From positions 1 to 47,685 of the forward strand of contig JAFXPV010000072.1 in NCBI GenBank assembly GCA_017527625.1: a DNA stretch of 47,685 bases, read 5' to 3'. The stretch comes from Bacteroidales bacterium (lineage in GTDB: Bacteria > Bacteroidota > Bacteroidia > Bacteroidales > UBA932). The notes below the pieces were generated by a model that was not told the origin of the DNA, did no database searches, and saw only the letters and a list, made by a program, of their open reading frames with translations. Shown one piece after another: positions 16,443-25,742 of this stretch. A program made the translations under genes and the position numbers. Every line of letters starts with the position of its first letter. Within the stretch, counting starts at the first letter, position 1.

Positions 16443-17524
16443 TGTTTTATAATCTTGAAGGAGCGGTCCTGCAGCCTGTCGAAATACCCGGCAGCACCAG
16501 TCTGTATGAGCTTCACGTTCCCAATCTCAAAAACCGGTACTACATTGTCAGCGGCCCCGGCAGCCGCGAACTGGAAGCCTTTCCGAAAGTAGTGGGCTTC
16601 CACTGCTACACCGCACTGCTGGACGAGATGGTCGACTGCCTGAGCTACCTGCGCACCAACGGTCTGAGCGAAAGCATCGACATCTTCACGATACTGCGCG
16701 GCGGCCTGAACTACCCTCTGGAGGAGGCTGCGTCACGCTGCGGTATGAGGGTGCGCGAAATCAATTTCGTTTCCTGCGAGCGCGTCATAGAGAACCATAT
16801 CATCAAAGGTCTTGATATCAAATACGACAAGATCCGTCCCACACGTGGCTGTGTGCTCGGCATCGGCGACATCCTTGCCACAGGCGACACCTTCCGCTAC
16901 TGTTTCAACCATCTTCTGAAGAAATTCAGCCAGGCGGCAGGCAGCATCCGCCGTGTAGTCTTCTTCACCATCGGCGGCACCCGGGCCTTCCGCCTCATCG
17001 AATCTATGTCCGATCAGCTCACGGCCCTCTTCCCCGGCTTCGAAGGCATCGACTGCATCTTCTTCGAAGGCGCTTTCACAGTCTATGAAGACAAGGGCGC
17101 CAGCGGCATCAACGTGCCTGACATCGACTTCGGCTGGAACGGCGGCGTCGTCGCCCCGGAATTCCGCCGCTACATCGTCAACCATCCGGACGCCCTGCTG
17201 GAAAAATGCATAATCTACGACGGAGGCGCCCGGCGCTACGAAATACCCCTGCACTTCGAGGAAGTGCTGGAATACTGGCAAGGCATCCTGGAACGCGCCG
17301 ACCGCATAGACGTGCGGGCTCTCCACGAGGAGAAGCTCGGATATGCCGGTCCGGTGGACTTCGACAACTGGCTGGACATCACCCACCTGCGGGGCCTTGA
17401 CGACCTCGAGCCGCTGTGGGCCGGCGAGCAGGCGCTGCTGCAGCGCGACGTGGACCTTGCAGACCTGGCCCGCCGCCGCATCTCATCGATCAACAAACTG
17501 AAAAAAGAATATGAAAAAGATTGA
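16442..17524 (+). CDS. Phosphoribosyltransferase-like protein
   Basis: 360 residues, no signal peptide. Residues 85-89 (LRGGL) and 138-151 (VLGIGDILATGDTF) match the type I phosphoribosyltransferase fold; the second is the PRPP-binding loop with the acidic pair reduced to GD. Flanking regions (1-60 and 190-360) are not ones I recognise, and the protein is far longer than hypoxanthine, adenine or uracil PRTases (about 170-220). It overlaps the CodB-type permease by 14 bases, so translation is coupled and a role in salvage of an imported base or nucleoside is likely; the base is not determined. Alternatively it may be a regulatory PRTase-fold protein without transferase activity. Confidence 0.7.
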   Translation: MFYNLEGAVLQPVEIPGSTSLYELHVPNLKNRYYIVSGPGSRELEAFPKVVGFHCYTALLDEMVDCLSYLRTNGLSESIDIFTILRGGLNYPLEEAASRCGMRVREINFVSCERVIENHIIKGLDIKYDKIRPTRGCVLGIGDILATGDTFRYCFNHLLKKFSQAAGSIRRVVFFTIGGTRAFRLIESMSDQLTALFPGFEGIDCIFFEGAFTVYEDKGASGINVPDIDFGWNGGVVAPEFRRYIVNHPDALLEKCIIYDGGARRYEIPLHFEEVLEYWQGILERADRIDVRALHEEKLGYAGPVDFDNWLDITHLRGLDDLEPLWAGEQALLQRDVDLADLARRRISSINKLKKEYEKD

Positions 17525-18758
17525 CGTTGACTACACCGACCGCGCGGTGGACCGTGCCGGACGGAAATCCGACCTGAGTATGTTTATGGTGATGCTGGGC
17601 TTCACCTTTTTCTCAGCCAGTATGTGGGTCGGACAACAACTTGCAGCCGGTCTCGACTGGTGGGGCTTCATCTGGGCCCTTCTCCTCGGCGGTCTCATCC
17701 TGGCCGCATACACAGGTTCACTCGGCTTCATCGGAGCAGAGAGCGGACTGTCCCTCGATATGCTTGCCCGCCGCAGCTTCGGCACTTACGGCAGCTACCT
17801 GCCCAGCGCGATGATCAGCTTCACGCAGATCGGCTGGTTCGGAGTAGGCCTCGCAATGTTCGCCATCCCTGTCGCCAAGCAGGTATTCGGTCTGCACGTG
17901 ACTCCCGACATTATGCCCTGGCAGGGCTACCTTCTTGTAGTCATCGCCGGCGTTCTGATGACCGCCAGCGCTTACTTCGGCATCAAGAGCTTGACCATCA
18001 TCAGCTACATCGCAGTCCCGGCCGTGGCGATCCTCGGCACTGTGGCAATGATTCTCGCCGTCAAGCGCGGAGACCTGGGCCTCGTGGAGCAGTTCTCCCA
18101 GGGCACCAAGGATATGGGAGTCATCGCAGGCGCGGGCCTGGTTATCGGCAGTTTCGTGTCCGGAGGCACGGCGACGCCCAACTTCACGCGTTTCGCCAAG
18201 AGTGCGAAAGTAGGCCTGTGGACGACAGTCGTAGCCTTCTTCATCGGCAACTCGCTGATGTTCCTCTTCGGCGCCGTATCCAGCATCTATGCCGGCGGAA
18301 ACGACATCTTCGACGTAATGCTCAACCTCAATCTCTTCTACCTCGCAGTGCTCGTGCTCGGCCTGAACATCTGGACCACCAATGACAACGCCCTGTATAC
18401 CGGCGGCCTCGGCCTGTCCAACATCTTCGGCCTGTCCAAGAAAACGATGGTGGTGATCTCCGGCATCGTCGGCACAGTGGCTGCCGTATGGCTTTACTGG
18501 AACTTCTGCGACTGGCTCAACGTGCTCAACTGCACTCTGCCGCCCGTCGGCATCATCCTCGTGCTTCATTATTTTATGAACCGCAAGGCCTACCTCGAAG
18601 GCAGCGTCAAGGAGAAGAAAGTCGACTGGTTCGCCATCGCCGGCGTGGTGCTCGGCGCCGTCGTAGCCAACCTCGTCAAGTGGGGCTTCCCCGCCATCAA
18701 CGGAATGGCAGTAGCCGCCGTGTGCTTCCTAATCGGCCAGAAGATCCAGAAAAACTAA
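17511..18758 (+). CDS. CodB-type nucleobase:cation symporter (NCS1 family permease)
   Basis: 415 residues with about twelve hydrophobic segments in the inner membrane. The N-terminal FFSASMWVGQQLAAGL, the GAESGLSLDMLARRSFG stretch and the SGGTATPNFTRFAKSAK loop are typical of cytosine permeases of the NCS1 family. NIWTTNDNALYTGGLGLSN in the later half is also characteristic. It imports cytosine or a related base by cation symport. Its start lies inside the end of the PRTase-like gene (14-base overlap). The GH32 gene begins 12 bases after its stop, so the three may share a transcript. Confidence 0.88.
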   Translation: MKKIDVDYTDRAVDRAGRKSDLSMFMVMLGFTFFSASMWVGQQLAAGLDWWGFIWALLLGGLILAAYTGSLGFIGAESGLSLDMLARRSFGTYGSYLPSAMISFTQIGWFGVGLAMFAIPVAKQVFGLHVTPDIMPWQGYLLVVIAGVLMTASAYFGIKSLTIISYIAVPAVAILGTVAMILAVKRGDLGLVEQFSQGTKDMGVIAGAGLVIGSFVSGGTATPNFTRFAKSAKVGLWTTVVAFFIGNSLMFLFGAVSSIYAGGNDIFDVMLNLNLFYLAVLVLGLNIWTTNDNALYTGGLGLSNIFGLSKKTMVVISGIVGTVAAVWLYWNFCDWLNVLNCTLPPVGIILVLHYFMNRKAYLEGSVKEKKVDWFAIAGVVLGAVVANLVKWGFPAINGMAVAAVCFLIGQKIQKN

Positions 18759-18770
18759 GCACTACTGCAG

Positions 18771-20975
18771 ATGAAACCGCTCAAGTATTTCGTTTGCCTG
18801 TTGTCCACCGTCCTTTCAGTTGCCTGTTCCGACAAAGTCATAGAAGACTTTGAAAACGGGCTGGAACGCTGGACAGCACAGGGAGATGTATTTTCCGGCA
18901 CCACCGATGACTCAGCCGCAACAGGATTTGTTGGAACGGCCTATCTGAAAAGCATCGACGACGACGGCCTTTCCGGCTCTCTGTCGTCAGCGCCCTTCAC
19001 TATTTCAAAGCCATATATCAATATGCTCCTTGCAGGCCCGAAAGCCGCCGACTCTGCATCCGCCTCAGTGAAGCTGGTCGTTGACGGGCAGGATGTGCGC
19101 TCGGCCGCCTCTGTCAGCGACACGCCCGAAGTGTTCGAGTGGGTGTCGTGGGATGTCAGCGACCTCGCCGGCAAGCAGGCGTCGATAAGGATAGACGTCG
19201 CTCCCGCACGCAGCTTCGGCAACCGCCGCATTCCGAGGGGATATATAATGGTCGACCAGATTACGCAGGGAAACAAGAGGCTCAGCAGCTACTGGGATGA
19301 ATATGCCGTCACTCTCAAGGCAGACAAGAAATACATCCTGATACCCGCTTCCAACTCCGGCGTCAACTCCCGCCTGGCAGTCGAAGTGGACGGACAGAAC
19401 ATACTCGGCAATACTCAGAGCGCCCGCCCGGCCTCAGGCCAGATTGATTACTACATCCCCATAGACGTGGAGAAATACGCCGGCAAGGACGTAACTGTCA
19501 AACTGACCGGAATCAAGTCATCCGACGCCGTGTTCGGAGCTGTCCGGACCTCGGACGAAACCGGCAACGACCGCGATGAAACCTACCGCCCGCTGGTGCA
19601 TTTCTCACCCTCTTTCGGATGGACCAACGACCCGAACGGAATGGTGTATGTCAACGGGGAATGGCATCTTGCCCTGCAGTATAATCCCTACGGCACGACA
19701 CACGGCAATATGCACTGGGGACTGGCTGTTTCGAAGGACCTCATCCACTGGAGCGACAAGCCTTTCATCATCGCGCCGGACGAGTTGGGTTCCATATTCT
19801 CCGGCAGCGCGGTGATAGACCACGACAACACTGCAGGCTTCGGCAAGGATGCAGTGGTGGCCATCTACACCTCGGCCGGCCAGGGACAGCGACAGAGCAT
19901 CGCCTGGTCGAACGACGGCGGCTACAACTTCACCAAATACCCCGGCAATCCCGTCCTTGCCGATCCCTCACAGCGTGATTTCCGCGACCCCAAGGTCAAC
20001 CGCATCGGCAACCAGTGGGTTATGGCCCTCGCCTGCGGACAGGTCATCCGGTTCTATGGTTCCAAAGACCTCAAGGAATGGTATTACCTCAGTGATTTCG
20101 GCACCGGGCTCGGTTCCCACGACGGAGTCTGGGAATGCCCGGACCTGATGAAGTGCAACTACGGCGGCCAGGAGAAATGGGTGTTGTTCGTCAGCATCAA
20201 TCCCGGTGGCCCCAACGGCGGCAGCATCACGCAGTACTTCATCGGCCAGTTCGACGGCAAGCGCTTCAGGGCCGACAATCTACCCTATCCGCTCTGGGTT
20301 GACGAAGGAGTCGACGATTACGCCGGTGTTACATTCGCCGACGCACCCGACGGCCGCAGGGTCTTTATGGGCTGGATGAGCAACTGGGTTTACACAGGCT
20401 CCACTCCGACCAGGACATTCCGCAACGGGATGACTTTGCCCCGCGACCTCTCGCTCAAGAGCAACGGCCGCCATACCATCCTTGCCAGCGTACCTTCTCC
20501 GGAGGTCTATGCGGCCCGCAAGTCTTCGAGAGCCGTTGATGGAGTTTCCGCAGCCGCTGCTTATGACATCGCAGAAATCCTCCCCGCCAACAAAGGCGCC
20601 TGGGAGATAGACTTCACAGTAGTGCCCGACGCAAGCGGAGCGTTCAGCTTCAGCCTCGCCAACGGCCGTGGAGAGGAAGCAGTATGGAAGTTCGACCTCA
20701 AGGGCAACAAGCTCAGCCTTGACCGCAGCAGGAGCGGACTCACTGATTTCCACCAGTCTTTCGCAGCGAAACCGATTGTCGTCAATCTAAACCCGCGCCG
20801 CGAATACAAATGCCAGCTGTTCGTCGACAAGCTCTCAACTGAACTTTTCATCAACGACGGTGATATGGTGTTCACGAACTGCGTCTTCCCGACAGAAGTA
20901 TACAACAAATTCGCAGTCCGCTCGGAAGGCTGCCGGATATCTGTGAAAGACGTGACTGTCTACGAGCTGAATTAG
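18771..20975 (+). CDS. GH32 fructan hydrolase, lipoprotein with long N-terminal region
   Basis: 734 residues with a lipoprotein signal (Cys19). Residues ~25-270 form two likely beta-sandwich modules of the DUF4980 kind seen on Bacteroidota GH32 enzymes. The GH32 five-blade propeller starts at ~274 and the C-terminal sandwich at ~590. Catalytic residues are visible: nucleophile Asp287 in WTNDPNG, transition-state stabiliser Asp406 in FRDPK and acid/base Glu455 in WECPDL. It should cleave levan, inulin or sucrose-type fructosides outside the cytoplasm; exo or endo mode cannot be told. It is 12 bases downstream of a nucleobase permease, an unusual neighbour, with no SusC/D or fructokinase nearby. 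Confidence 0.93.
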   Translation: MKPLKYFVCLLSTVLSVACSDKVIEDFENGLERWTAQGDVFSGTTDDSAATGFVGTAYLKSIDDDGLSGSLSSAPFTISKPYINMLLAGPKAADSASASVKLVVDGQDVRSAASVSDTPEVFEWVSWDVSDLAGKQASIRIDVAPARSFGNRRIPRGYIMVDQITQGNKRLSSYWDEYAVTLKADKKYILIPASNSGVNSRLAVEVDGQNILGNTQSARPASGQIDYYIPIDVEKYAGKDVTVKLTGIKSSDAVFGAVRTSDETGNDRDETYRPLVHFSPSFGWTNDPNGMVYVNGEWHLALQYNPYGTTHGNMHWGLAVSKDLIHWSDKPFIIAPDELGSIFSGSAVIDHDNTAGFGKDAVVAIYTSAGQGQRQSIAWSNDGGYNFTKYPGNPVLADPSQRDFRDPKVNRIGNQWVMALACGQVIRFYGSKDLKEWYYLSDFGTGLGSHDGVWECPDLMKCNYGGQEKWVLFVSINPGGPNGGSITQYFIGQFDGKRFRADNLPYPLWVDEGVDDYAGVTFADAPDGRRVFMGWMSNWVYTGSTPTRTFRNGMTLPRDLSLKSNGRHTILASVPSPEVYAARKSSRAVDGVSAAAAYDIAEILPANKGAWEIDFTVVPDASGAFSFSLANGRGEEAVWKFDLKGNKLSLDRSRSGLTDFHQSFAAKPIVVNLNPRREYKCQLFVDKLSTELFINDGDMVFTNCVFPTEVYNKFAVRSEGCRISVKDVTVYELN

Positions 20976-21040
20976 CGCGCGCCGTTCTCCCGCAGTGGCA
21001 TACTTACACTGACTCTTGCAGCAAGTTTGAAGATAAAGAC

Positions 21041-22753
21041 TTAATTACCGAATTCTGATGCTCTGGTCAGGGCCTCCTTTTGGAGGGCGATGAAATCCTC
21101 GTCGGAGGGTGAGTGGCCGGGCATATAGACGAGAGTGGCGCCCTGCCTCAGAAGTTCGTCCTGAAGCTTCGGAACATCGACATCCTGAACTGACGTGCGG
21201 CCTTGGATTGCCAGGGCCGCTGCTGTTCCTGCAGCCTGCCCCAGAGCCATCCAGCAAGGCTCCATCCTGAGGGTTGAGAAGCCGATATGCGAGCCGGACA
21301 CAGGCACGGGAAGCAACAGGTTCGTGACATCCTTCGGAACGATAACACCGTAGGGCACATTATAGACTTCTGTCGGATATGACAGGAATCCGTCCAGATG
21401 GGCGCGCCCTTCTTCGCGCTTGTGATGTGCGTGAGAGTCAAGGGCGTAATGGCTGGCGGTTATGCCATCACGATGGATATTTCCACGTTCTCCCGGAAGC
21501 TCGGCGTCATTAGCCGTAAAGAAATACATTCCTTCGAAACGGCGGCCTTCGCGGACATATACCTGCCTCGGAAAGTTTTCGTTGTCAGGATACTCGTCAG
21601 CAGCATAGCCCCATTTCAGCACTTCCTTGCGGAAACTCTCCGGAACCGCCTCGTCATGGCCAGCGAACCAGAACAGCCCCTCAGTGTATTCCTTGAGTCT
21701 CCGGGCAAAACGGTCCCGCCATTCCCAGGATGCCGTAGGCCATTCCTGATTTTCCTCCGGAAGATCGGTGGATATGAAAGCCAGATGCTGGTTGTTGGCG
21801 TCATACTTTCCATTGGGAAGCGTCACCATATTCGTCACCCTCCAGATGCCCCAGGGATCATCGGGAATCCGCGTCCTGCCACCAGCGAGGATAGCTTCGC
21901 GATTGGCTTCGCGCTGCTTCGCAGTTACCTCCAGAGTCCTCACGCCGGTATGCCAGCCATAGAGTATGTCATCAATCATTGAAACATACTCGTTACGGTC
22001 GTAATGCTCAGGCTTGCTGAAAGGGACCATGTTCGAAGGGTTCTGGGTAAGGCACAGGCGGTAGTTGTAAGCCTGGATCGTGCCGTCGCCCTCATAGGTT
22101 GTCCCTTCCGCCACGGGGCCTCGCCAGTATTTGTAGACCTTGCCGGCTATCGGCTCGTGGAATTCATCGATACCTTCCCTGCCGATACGGAACGGAACGC
22201 CGGCGGCAGCGCCGAGGTCACCTTCGTAGGTGGCATCGACGAAGACCTTTCCCTTGTATGTTTCGGTGCGGCCTGAGTTCCTGTCGGTAACGGCAATTTC
22301 TTCGATACGTCCATCCTTCATCTTGAGATTGGCGGCATCGCTGTCGAACTGACGCATAGTCTTGACGGTAATGCCCGGACATTCCGCAATCATCTCATCG
22401 AAGACCTTCGATGCCACGCTCGGCTCGAAGTGGTAGCCTGACGAGCAGTCCTTCACCTGCTGCGAGTCAGCCCCGTAGGTCTGGACATAATGGTCATAGA
22501 CGCGGTCGACGAATTCCAGGAAAAGGCCGGTAGTAGCGCCTCGTGTAGCGATATCCGTCGCACCGAGTCCGTTCGCGGGCAGCCCGCCTATGTATTCCGT
22601 CCTTTCCAGCATGAGCACCTTCTGCCCCATCCTCTCAGCCGCAATCGCCGTCATGATGCCGCCGGGAGTACCACCCACTACGATGACATCATACGACCTG
22701 CCACAAGATGTGACAAGGATTAGAAGACTCACCAGATACAATAGTTTTCTCAT
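21041..22753 (-). CDS. FAD-dependent oxidoreductase lipoprotein (FAD_oxidored family)
   Basis: 570 residues from ATG 22753, which begins a lipoprotein signal with Cys17; an in-frame extension of 12 residues upstream lacks signal character. The dinucleotide-binding motif VVGGTPGG (25-32) and the following MLERTEYIGG are typical of FAD_oxidored (PF12831) proteins. These are frequent among Bacteroidota and Planctomycetota carbohydrate genes. The C-terminal part holds PYGVIVPKDVTNLLLP and RMEPCWMALGQAAGTAAALA, the second FAD-contact motif. An exported flavoprotein must receive FAD in or through the periplasm. The substrate is unknown, possibly a sugar or sugar acid. It follows the small lipoprotein gene by 40 bases on the same strand. 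Confidence 0.88.
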   Translation of the reverse strand: MRKLLYLVSLLILVTSCGRSYDVIVVGGTPGGIMTAIAAERMGQKVLMLERTEYIGGLPANGLGATDIATRGATTGLFLEFVDRVYDHYVQTYGADSQQVKDCSSGYHFEPSVASKVFDEMIAECPGITVKTMRQFDSDAANLKMKDGRIEEIAVTDRNSGRTETYKGKVFVDATYEGDLGAAAGVPFRIGREGIDEFHEPIAGKVYKYWRGPVAEGTTYEGDGTIQAYNYRLCLTQNPSNMVPFSKPEHYDRNEYVSMIDDILYGWHTGVRTLEVTAKQREANREAILAGGRTRIPDDPWGIWRVTNMVTLPNGKYDANNQHLAFISTDLPEENQEWPTASWEWRDRFARRLKEYTEGLFWFAGHDEAVPESFRKEVLKWGYAADEYPDNENFPRQVYVREGRRFEGMYFFTANDAELPGERGNIHRDGITASHYALDSHAHHKREEGRAHLDGFLSYPTEVYNVPYGVIVPKDVTNLLLPVPVSGSHIGFSTLRMEPCWMALGQAAGTAAALAIQGRTSVQDVDVPKLQDELLRQGATLVYMPGHSPSDEDFIALQKEALTRASEFGN

Positions 22754-22793
22754 ATTCAATTTCTTTTCAATCACCACAGTCATCATCACCTTA

Positions 22794-23003
22794 TCAGTAG
22801 CTGAATGCCCGGTAAGAGTGGGGCTTGAGTGTCATCGCAGGGTCTGCAGACTCGCCGGTTTCAAGGTCTGTAAGTTTCAGGGGTCCGGCATTGCCCACAA
22901 GACGGACATCCACCGGCTCGTCGTTGAAGTTCTCCACTATAGTGCATGAGCAGACGGCCAGAAGCGCTGCTGCGACGCAGAGAACAGTATTCAGTATTTT
23001 CAT
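22794..23003 (-). CDS. Small lipoprotein resembling an isolated C-terminal sandwich of a glycosidase
   Basis: 69 residues: a lipoprotein signal (Cys around residue 20) followed by about 48 residues. The text VDVRLVGNAGPLKLTDLETG and the ending LKPHSYRAFSY resemble the last beta-strands of glycoside hydrolases, where such a segment closes the C-terminal domain. A perfect -7 element lies 25 bases upstream, so it is transcribed and probably leads the FAD oxidoreductase operon. It may be a deletion remnant of a larger secreted hydrolase that kept its signal and tail, or a genuine small lipoprotein. Confidence 0.6.
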   Translation of the reverse strand: MKILNTVLCVAAALLAVCSCTIVENFNDEPVDVRLVGNAGPLKLTDLETGESADPAMTLKPHSYRAFSY

Positions 23004-23027
23004 GTTATGTCAGGTTTCTAATACTAA

Positions 23028-23035
23028 CAAATGTA
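23028..23035 (-). promoter_or_regulatory. Bacteroidota -7 promoter element (TACATTTG) for the small lipoprotein and FAD oxidoreductase
   Basis: On the minus strand TACATTTG matches TAnnTTTG exactly, 24 bases before the start at 23003. It sits 23 bases from the oppositely oriented element at 23059-23066, so the two transcription starts are closely spaced. Confidence 0.6.
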
Positions 23036-23058
23036 CTTAATAATCTTGGATAATAAGC

Positions 23059-23066
23059 TATCTTTG
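23059..23066 (+). promoter_or_regulatory. Bacteroidota -7 promoter element (TATCTTTG) for the ADH-ALDH fusion
   Basis: TATCTTTG matches TAnnTTTG exactly, 29 bases before ATG 23096. It would drive the ADH-ALDH fusion and the peptidase-cupin gene that follows 10 bases after it. Confidence 0.65.
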
Positions 23067-23095
23067 TAGATAAGCAAAACATCGCACCAAACACT

Positions 23096-25732
23096 ATGGA
23101 TACATATAGATTCCGTAAACAGATACACAAGCTGCCGGGCAAGGTGATACACGCTATTCCCCTGCCTGAGCCGGAAGTGAAAGAAGGCCACCAGTCCCGC
23201 AAGTTGATTGGGGAAATCTGCAAGGAGTGCGGCTATCGGCAGGTCCTGTTGGTCACTGACAAGACCCTCAGCAAGCTCGGCTACGACCAGGCAATCGTCG
23301 ATTCGCTGCGGGAGGCCGGCATCGGTTTCACGATATTCAACGACATAGATTCCGAGCCCACCGTGGCCCTTGTGGAGGCAGGCCGTCAGAAAGCCCTGGA
23401 AAGCAAGGCTGAGTGCATCATTGCCCTCGGCGGCGGCTCGGTGATGGACACCTGCAAGATGATAGGTGCCGGAGCGAAGATGCCCCATCTGCCCATCAAG
23501 GCCTTGCTGCTGAAGTTCCTGCCGGTTCGCGGCGGCACCCTCCCCATCATCAACGTACCGTCGACTGCAGGCACAGGTGCCGAGATAACAGTCGGTGCAG
23601 TCGTGCTCAACGAGCAGGGAGTCAAAAGCTCCACTGTGCTGATAGGGCTGAACGTAACGCATGTAGTGCTCGACAGCGAACTGACGATCCACGCGCCGCA
23701 GAAAGTTACGGCAGCGTGCGGCATGGATGCCCTCAGCCACTGCGTCGAAGGAGCTGTAAGCGACACGGATGTGGATGAAGAAGACGCGAAGATGTCGATG
23801 GAGGGTGTGAAACTGATACTGCAGAACCTTCCCACAGTTATAAAAGAGCCTGAGAATATCGAGGCCCGCCTCGGTATGTGCCGGGCAGCAATGTACGGCG
23901 GCAATGCCATAAACACCCAGCTGGCAGGCTATGTACATGCCTTCGCTCACAGCATAGGCGCCAAATACCATCTTCCCCACGGCGTCGCCATCTCCCTGAT
24001 GCTGATGCCGGTGCTGGAATTCCAAAAAGACGTCTGCCTCGGCAAATATGCTGCTCTCGCCCGCTACTGCGGCCTTGCGGCTGAAGAAACCGAAGATACA
24101 GATGCTGCCGAGCAATTCCTGCAGGCCGTCCGGGAGCTGATGGCAGACTGCGGCCTGGACAGCATCGCTTCGCCAGTAAGGCTATGCGACCACAGTGAGT
24201 TGATTCCGATGATTGCCGCCGACTCTATCAACTATTCGGCGCCCGTCACCCTCAGCAACAGCGACATCAAACAAATCCTTGACATAGTCACCCCCGTAGA
24301 CCAGAGGGACGGTACATATTTCTCCGAAAGCGAAATAAACGACATAGTTGCAGCCCAGCGAAAATTCTTCCGCAGCGGCGAAACTCTCCCCATAAGCTGG
24401 CGTATCAAACAGCTCAAGAAACTGAAGGCATCAGTCATAGCCCATGAGGTGGAGTTTGAAGAGGCTCTGGCGGCAGATCTCGGCCGCAGCCGAGTCGAGG
24501 CCTACCTTTGCGACATCGGCCCCATCGTTACAGAAATCAACGAGATGATCCACGGCCTTCGCCGCTGGTCACGCCCCGAACGGCACTTCAGCGGTGCTAT
24601 GTGCTTCCCCAGCCTCTGCACCAAAGTCTACAAGATGCCATACGGAGTATCGCTGGTAATCAGCCCCTTCAACTTTCCTATCCTGCTGACGATCGGAGTA
24701 GTTGCAGCAGCCCTGGCAGGAGGTAACACCGCGGTTATCAAGTCCAGCTCTAAATCGGCCGCCAGCACTGCGGCTCTGAAGAAGTTCTTCGCCGAAGTCT
24801 TCCCGCCCGAATACGTCACACTGATTGACGGCGGGCATGACGTGGCTGATATGTGCCTCGCTCAGCGTTTCGACAAGATATTCTACACCGGCTCGCCTTC
24901 GGTGGGCAAGCATGTCCTCGCTGAAGCTTCAAAGAATCTTACCCCCGTGGCTCTGGAGCTTGGCGGAGAGACCGGCAACTGGTGCGTAGTGCGTGCCGAC
25001 GCAGACCTGAAGGATGCGGCCCGCAAGATTGCGTTCTTCAAACTTTGCAACGCCGGCCAGATTTGCATCAATATCAATCAGATCGCCGTGGCCGATGAAG
25101 TGGCTGAGCCTTTCCTGGAAGAGCTGAAGAAAGCCTTCATTGCCCAGATTGGAGAGAACCCCGTGGCTAATCCTGAATATCCCAAACTTATAACTACCGC
25201 CGCCTTCGACAAATGCGCCCGCCTTGCCGACGAATATCGCAACCGCATCATTTTCGGCGGCGTCGGCGACCGTGATTCGCAACGCTACTCTCCCACCATC
25301 ATATATCCTGTCGGAGCCGACGAACACATCGTGCAGCACGAACTGTTCTGCCCTCTGCTGCCAGTGGTTCCTTTCAAGGACGCCGATGTCGACGCCCTGA
25401 TGGAGACAATAGCCGACCGCGAGCATCCGCTGGCCATGTATCTCTTCACCAAGGATATGAAATGGGCCAACCGCACTATGCAGACCCAGCAGTACGGCGG
25501 AGGCTGCATCAATGAAGTGTGCATCCACATGATGGTGAAGGGCGTTCCTTTCAACGGCACGGGCCACTCCGGCATGGGTGCATATCACGGCGAGTGGGGT
25601 TTCCGCGAGTTCACCCACCCTCAGACAGTGCTGAAAGGCAGCACCCGCTTCAACCTTTCGCTGAGGGAGCATCCCTATGGCGGGAAGAATGAAAAGTCTA
25701 AGCTTTCTATCTTGAGAATATTCGAACGATGA
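23096..25732 (+). CDS. Bifunctional iron-type alcohol dehydrogenase - aldehyde dehydrogenase fusion
   Basis: 878 residues in two enzymes. Residues ~1-400 are a group III (iron-type) alcohol dehydrogenase: GGGSVMD (112-118) for NAD(P), and metal ligands Asp211, His215, His281 and His295 with FucO-like spacing. Residues ~405-870 are an aldehyde dehydrogenase: SPFNFPILL (523-531), ELGGE (621-625, Glu621 the general base) and the nucleophile Cys657 in NAGQIC, closest in look to class 3 non-acylating ALDHs. The order is opposite to AdhE, where an acylating ALDH comes first. It would oxidise an alcohol through its aldehyde to the acid, or run the ADH step in reverse. It has no signal peptide and is cytoplasmic. 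Confidence 0.88.
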   Translation: MDTYRFRKQIHKLPGKVIHAIPLPEPEVKEGHQSRKLIGEICKECGYRQVLLVTDKTLSKLGYDQAIVDSLREAGIGFTIFNDIDSEPTVALVEAGRQKALESKAECIIALGGGSVMDTCKMIGAGAKMPHLPIKALLLKFLPVRGGTLPIINVPSTAGTGAEITVGAVVLNEQGVKSSTVLIGLNVTHVVLDSELTIHAPQKVTAACGMDALSHCVEGAVSDTDVDEEDAKMSMEGVKLILQNLPTVIKEPENIEARLGMCRAAMYGGNAINTQLAGYVHAFAHSIGAKYHLPHGVAISLMLMPVLEFQKDVCLGKYAALARYCGLAAEETEDTDAAEQFLQAVRELMADCGLDSIASPVRLCDHSELIPMIAADSINYSAPVTLSNSDIKQILDIVTPVDQRDGTYFSESEINDIVAAQRKFFRSGETLPISWRIKQLKKLKASVIAHEVEFEEALAADLGRSRVEAYLCDIGPIVTEINEMIHGLRRWSRPERHFSGAMCFPSLCTKVYKMPYGVSLVISPFNFPILLTIGVVAAALAGGNTAVIKSSSKSAASTAALKKFFAEVFPPEYVTLIDGGHDVADMCLAQRFDKIFYTGSPSVGKHVLAEASKNLTPVALELGGETGNWCVVRADADLKDAARKIAFFKLCNAGQICININQIAVADEVAEPFLEELKKAFIAQIGENPVANPEYPKLITTAAFDKCARLADEYRNRIIFGGVGDRDSQRYSPTIIYPVGADEHIVQHELFCPLLPVVPFKDADVDALMETIADREHPLAMYLFTKDMKWANRTMQTQQYGGGCINEVCIHMMVKGVPFNGTGHSGMGAYHGEWGFREFTHPQTVLKGSTRFNLSLREHPYGGKNEKSKLSILRIFER

Positions 25733-25742
25733 TCCTATCAAT

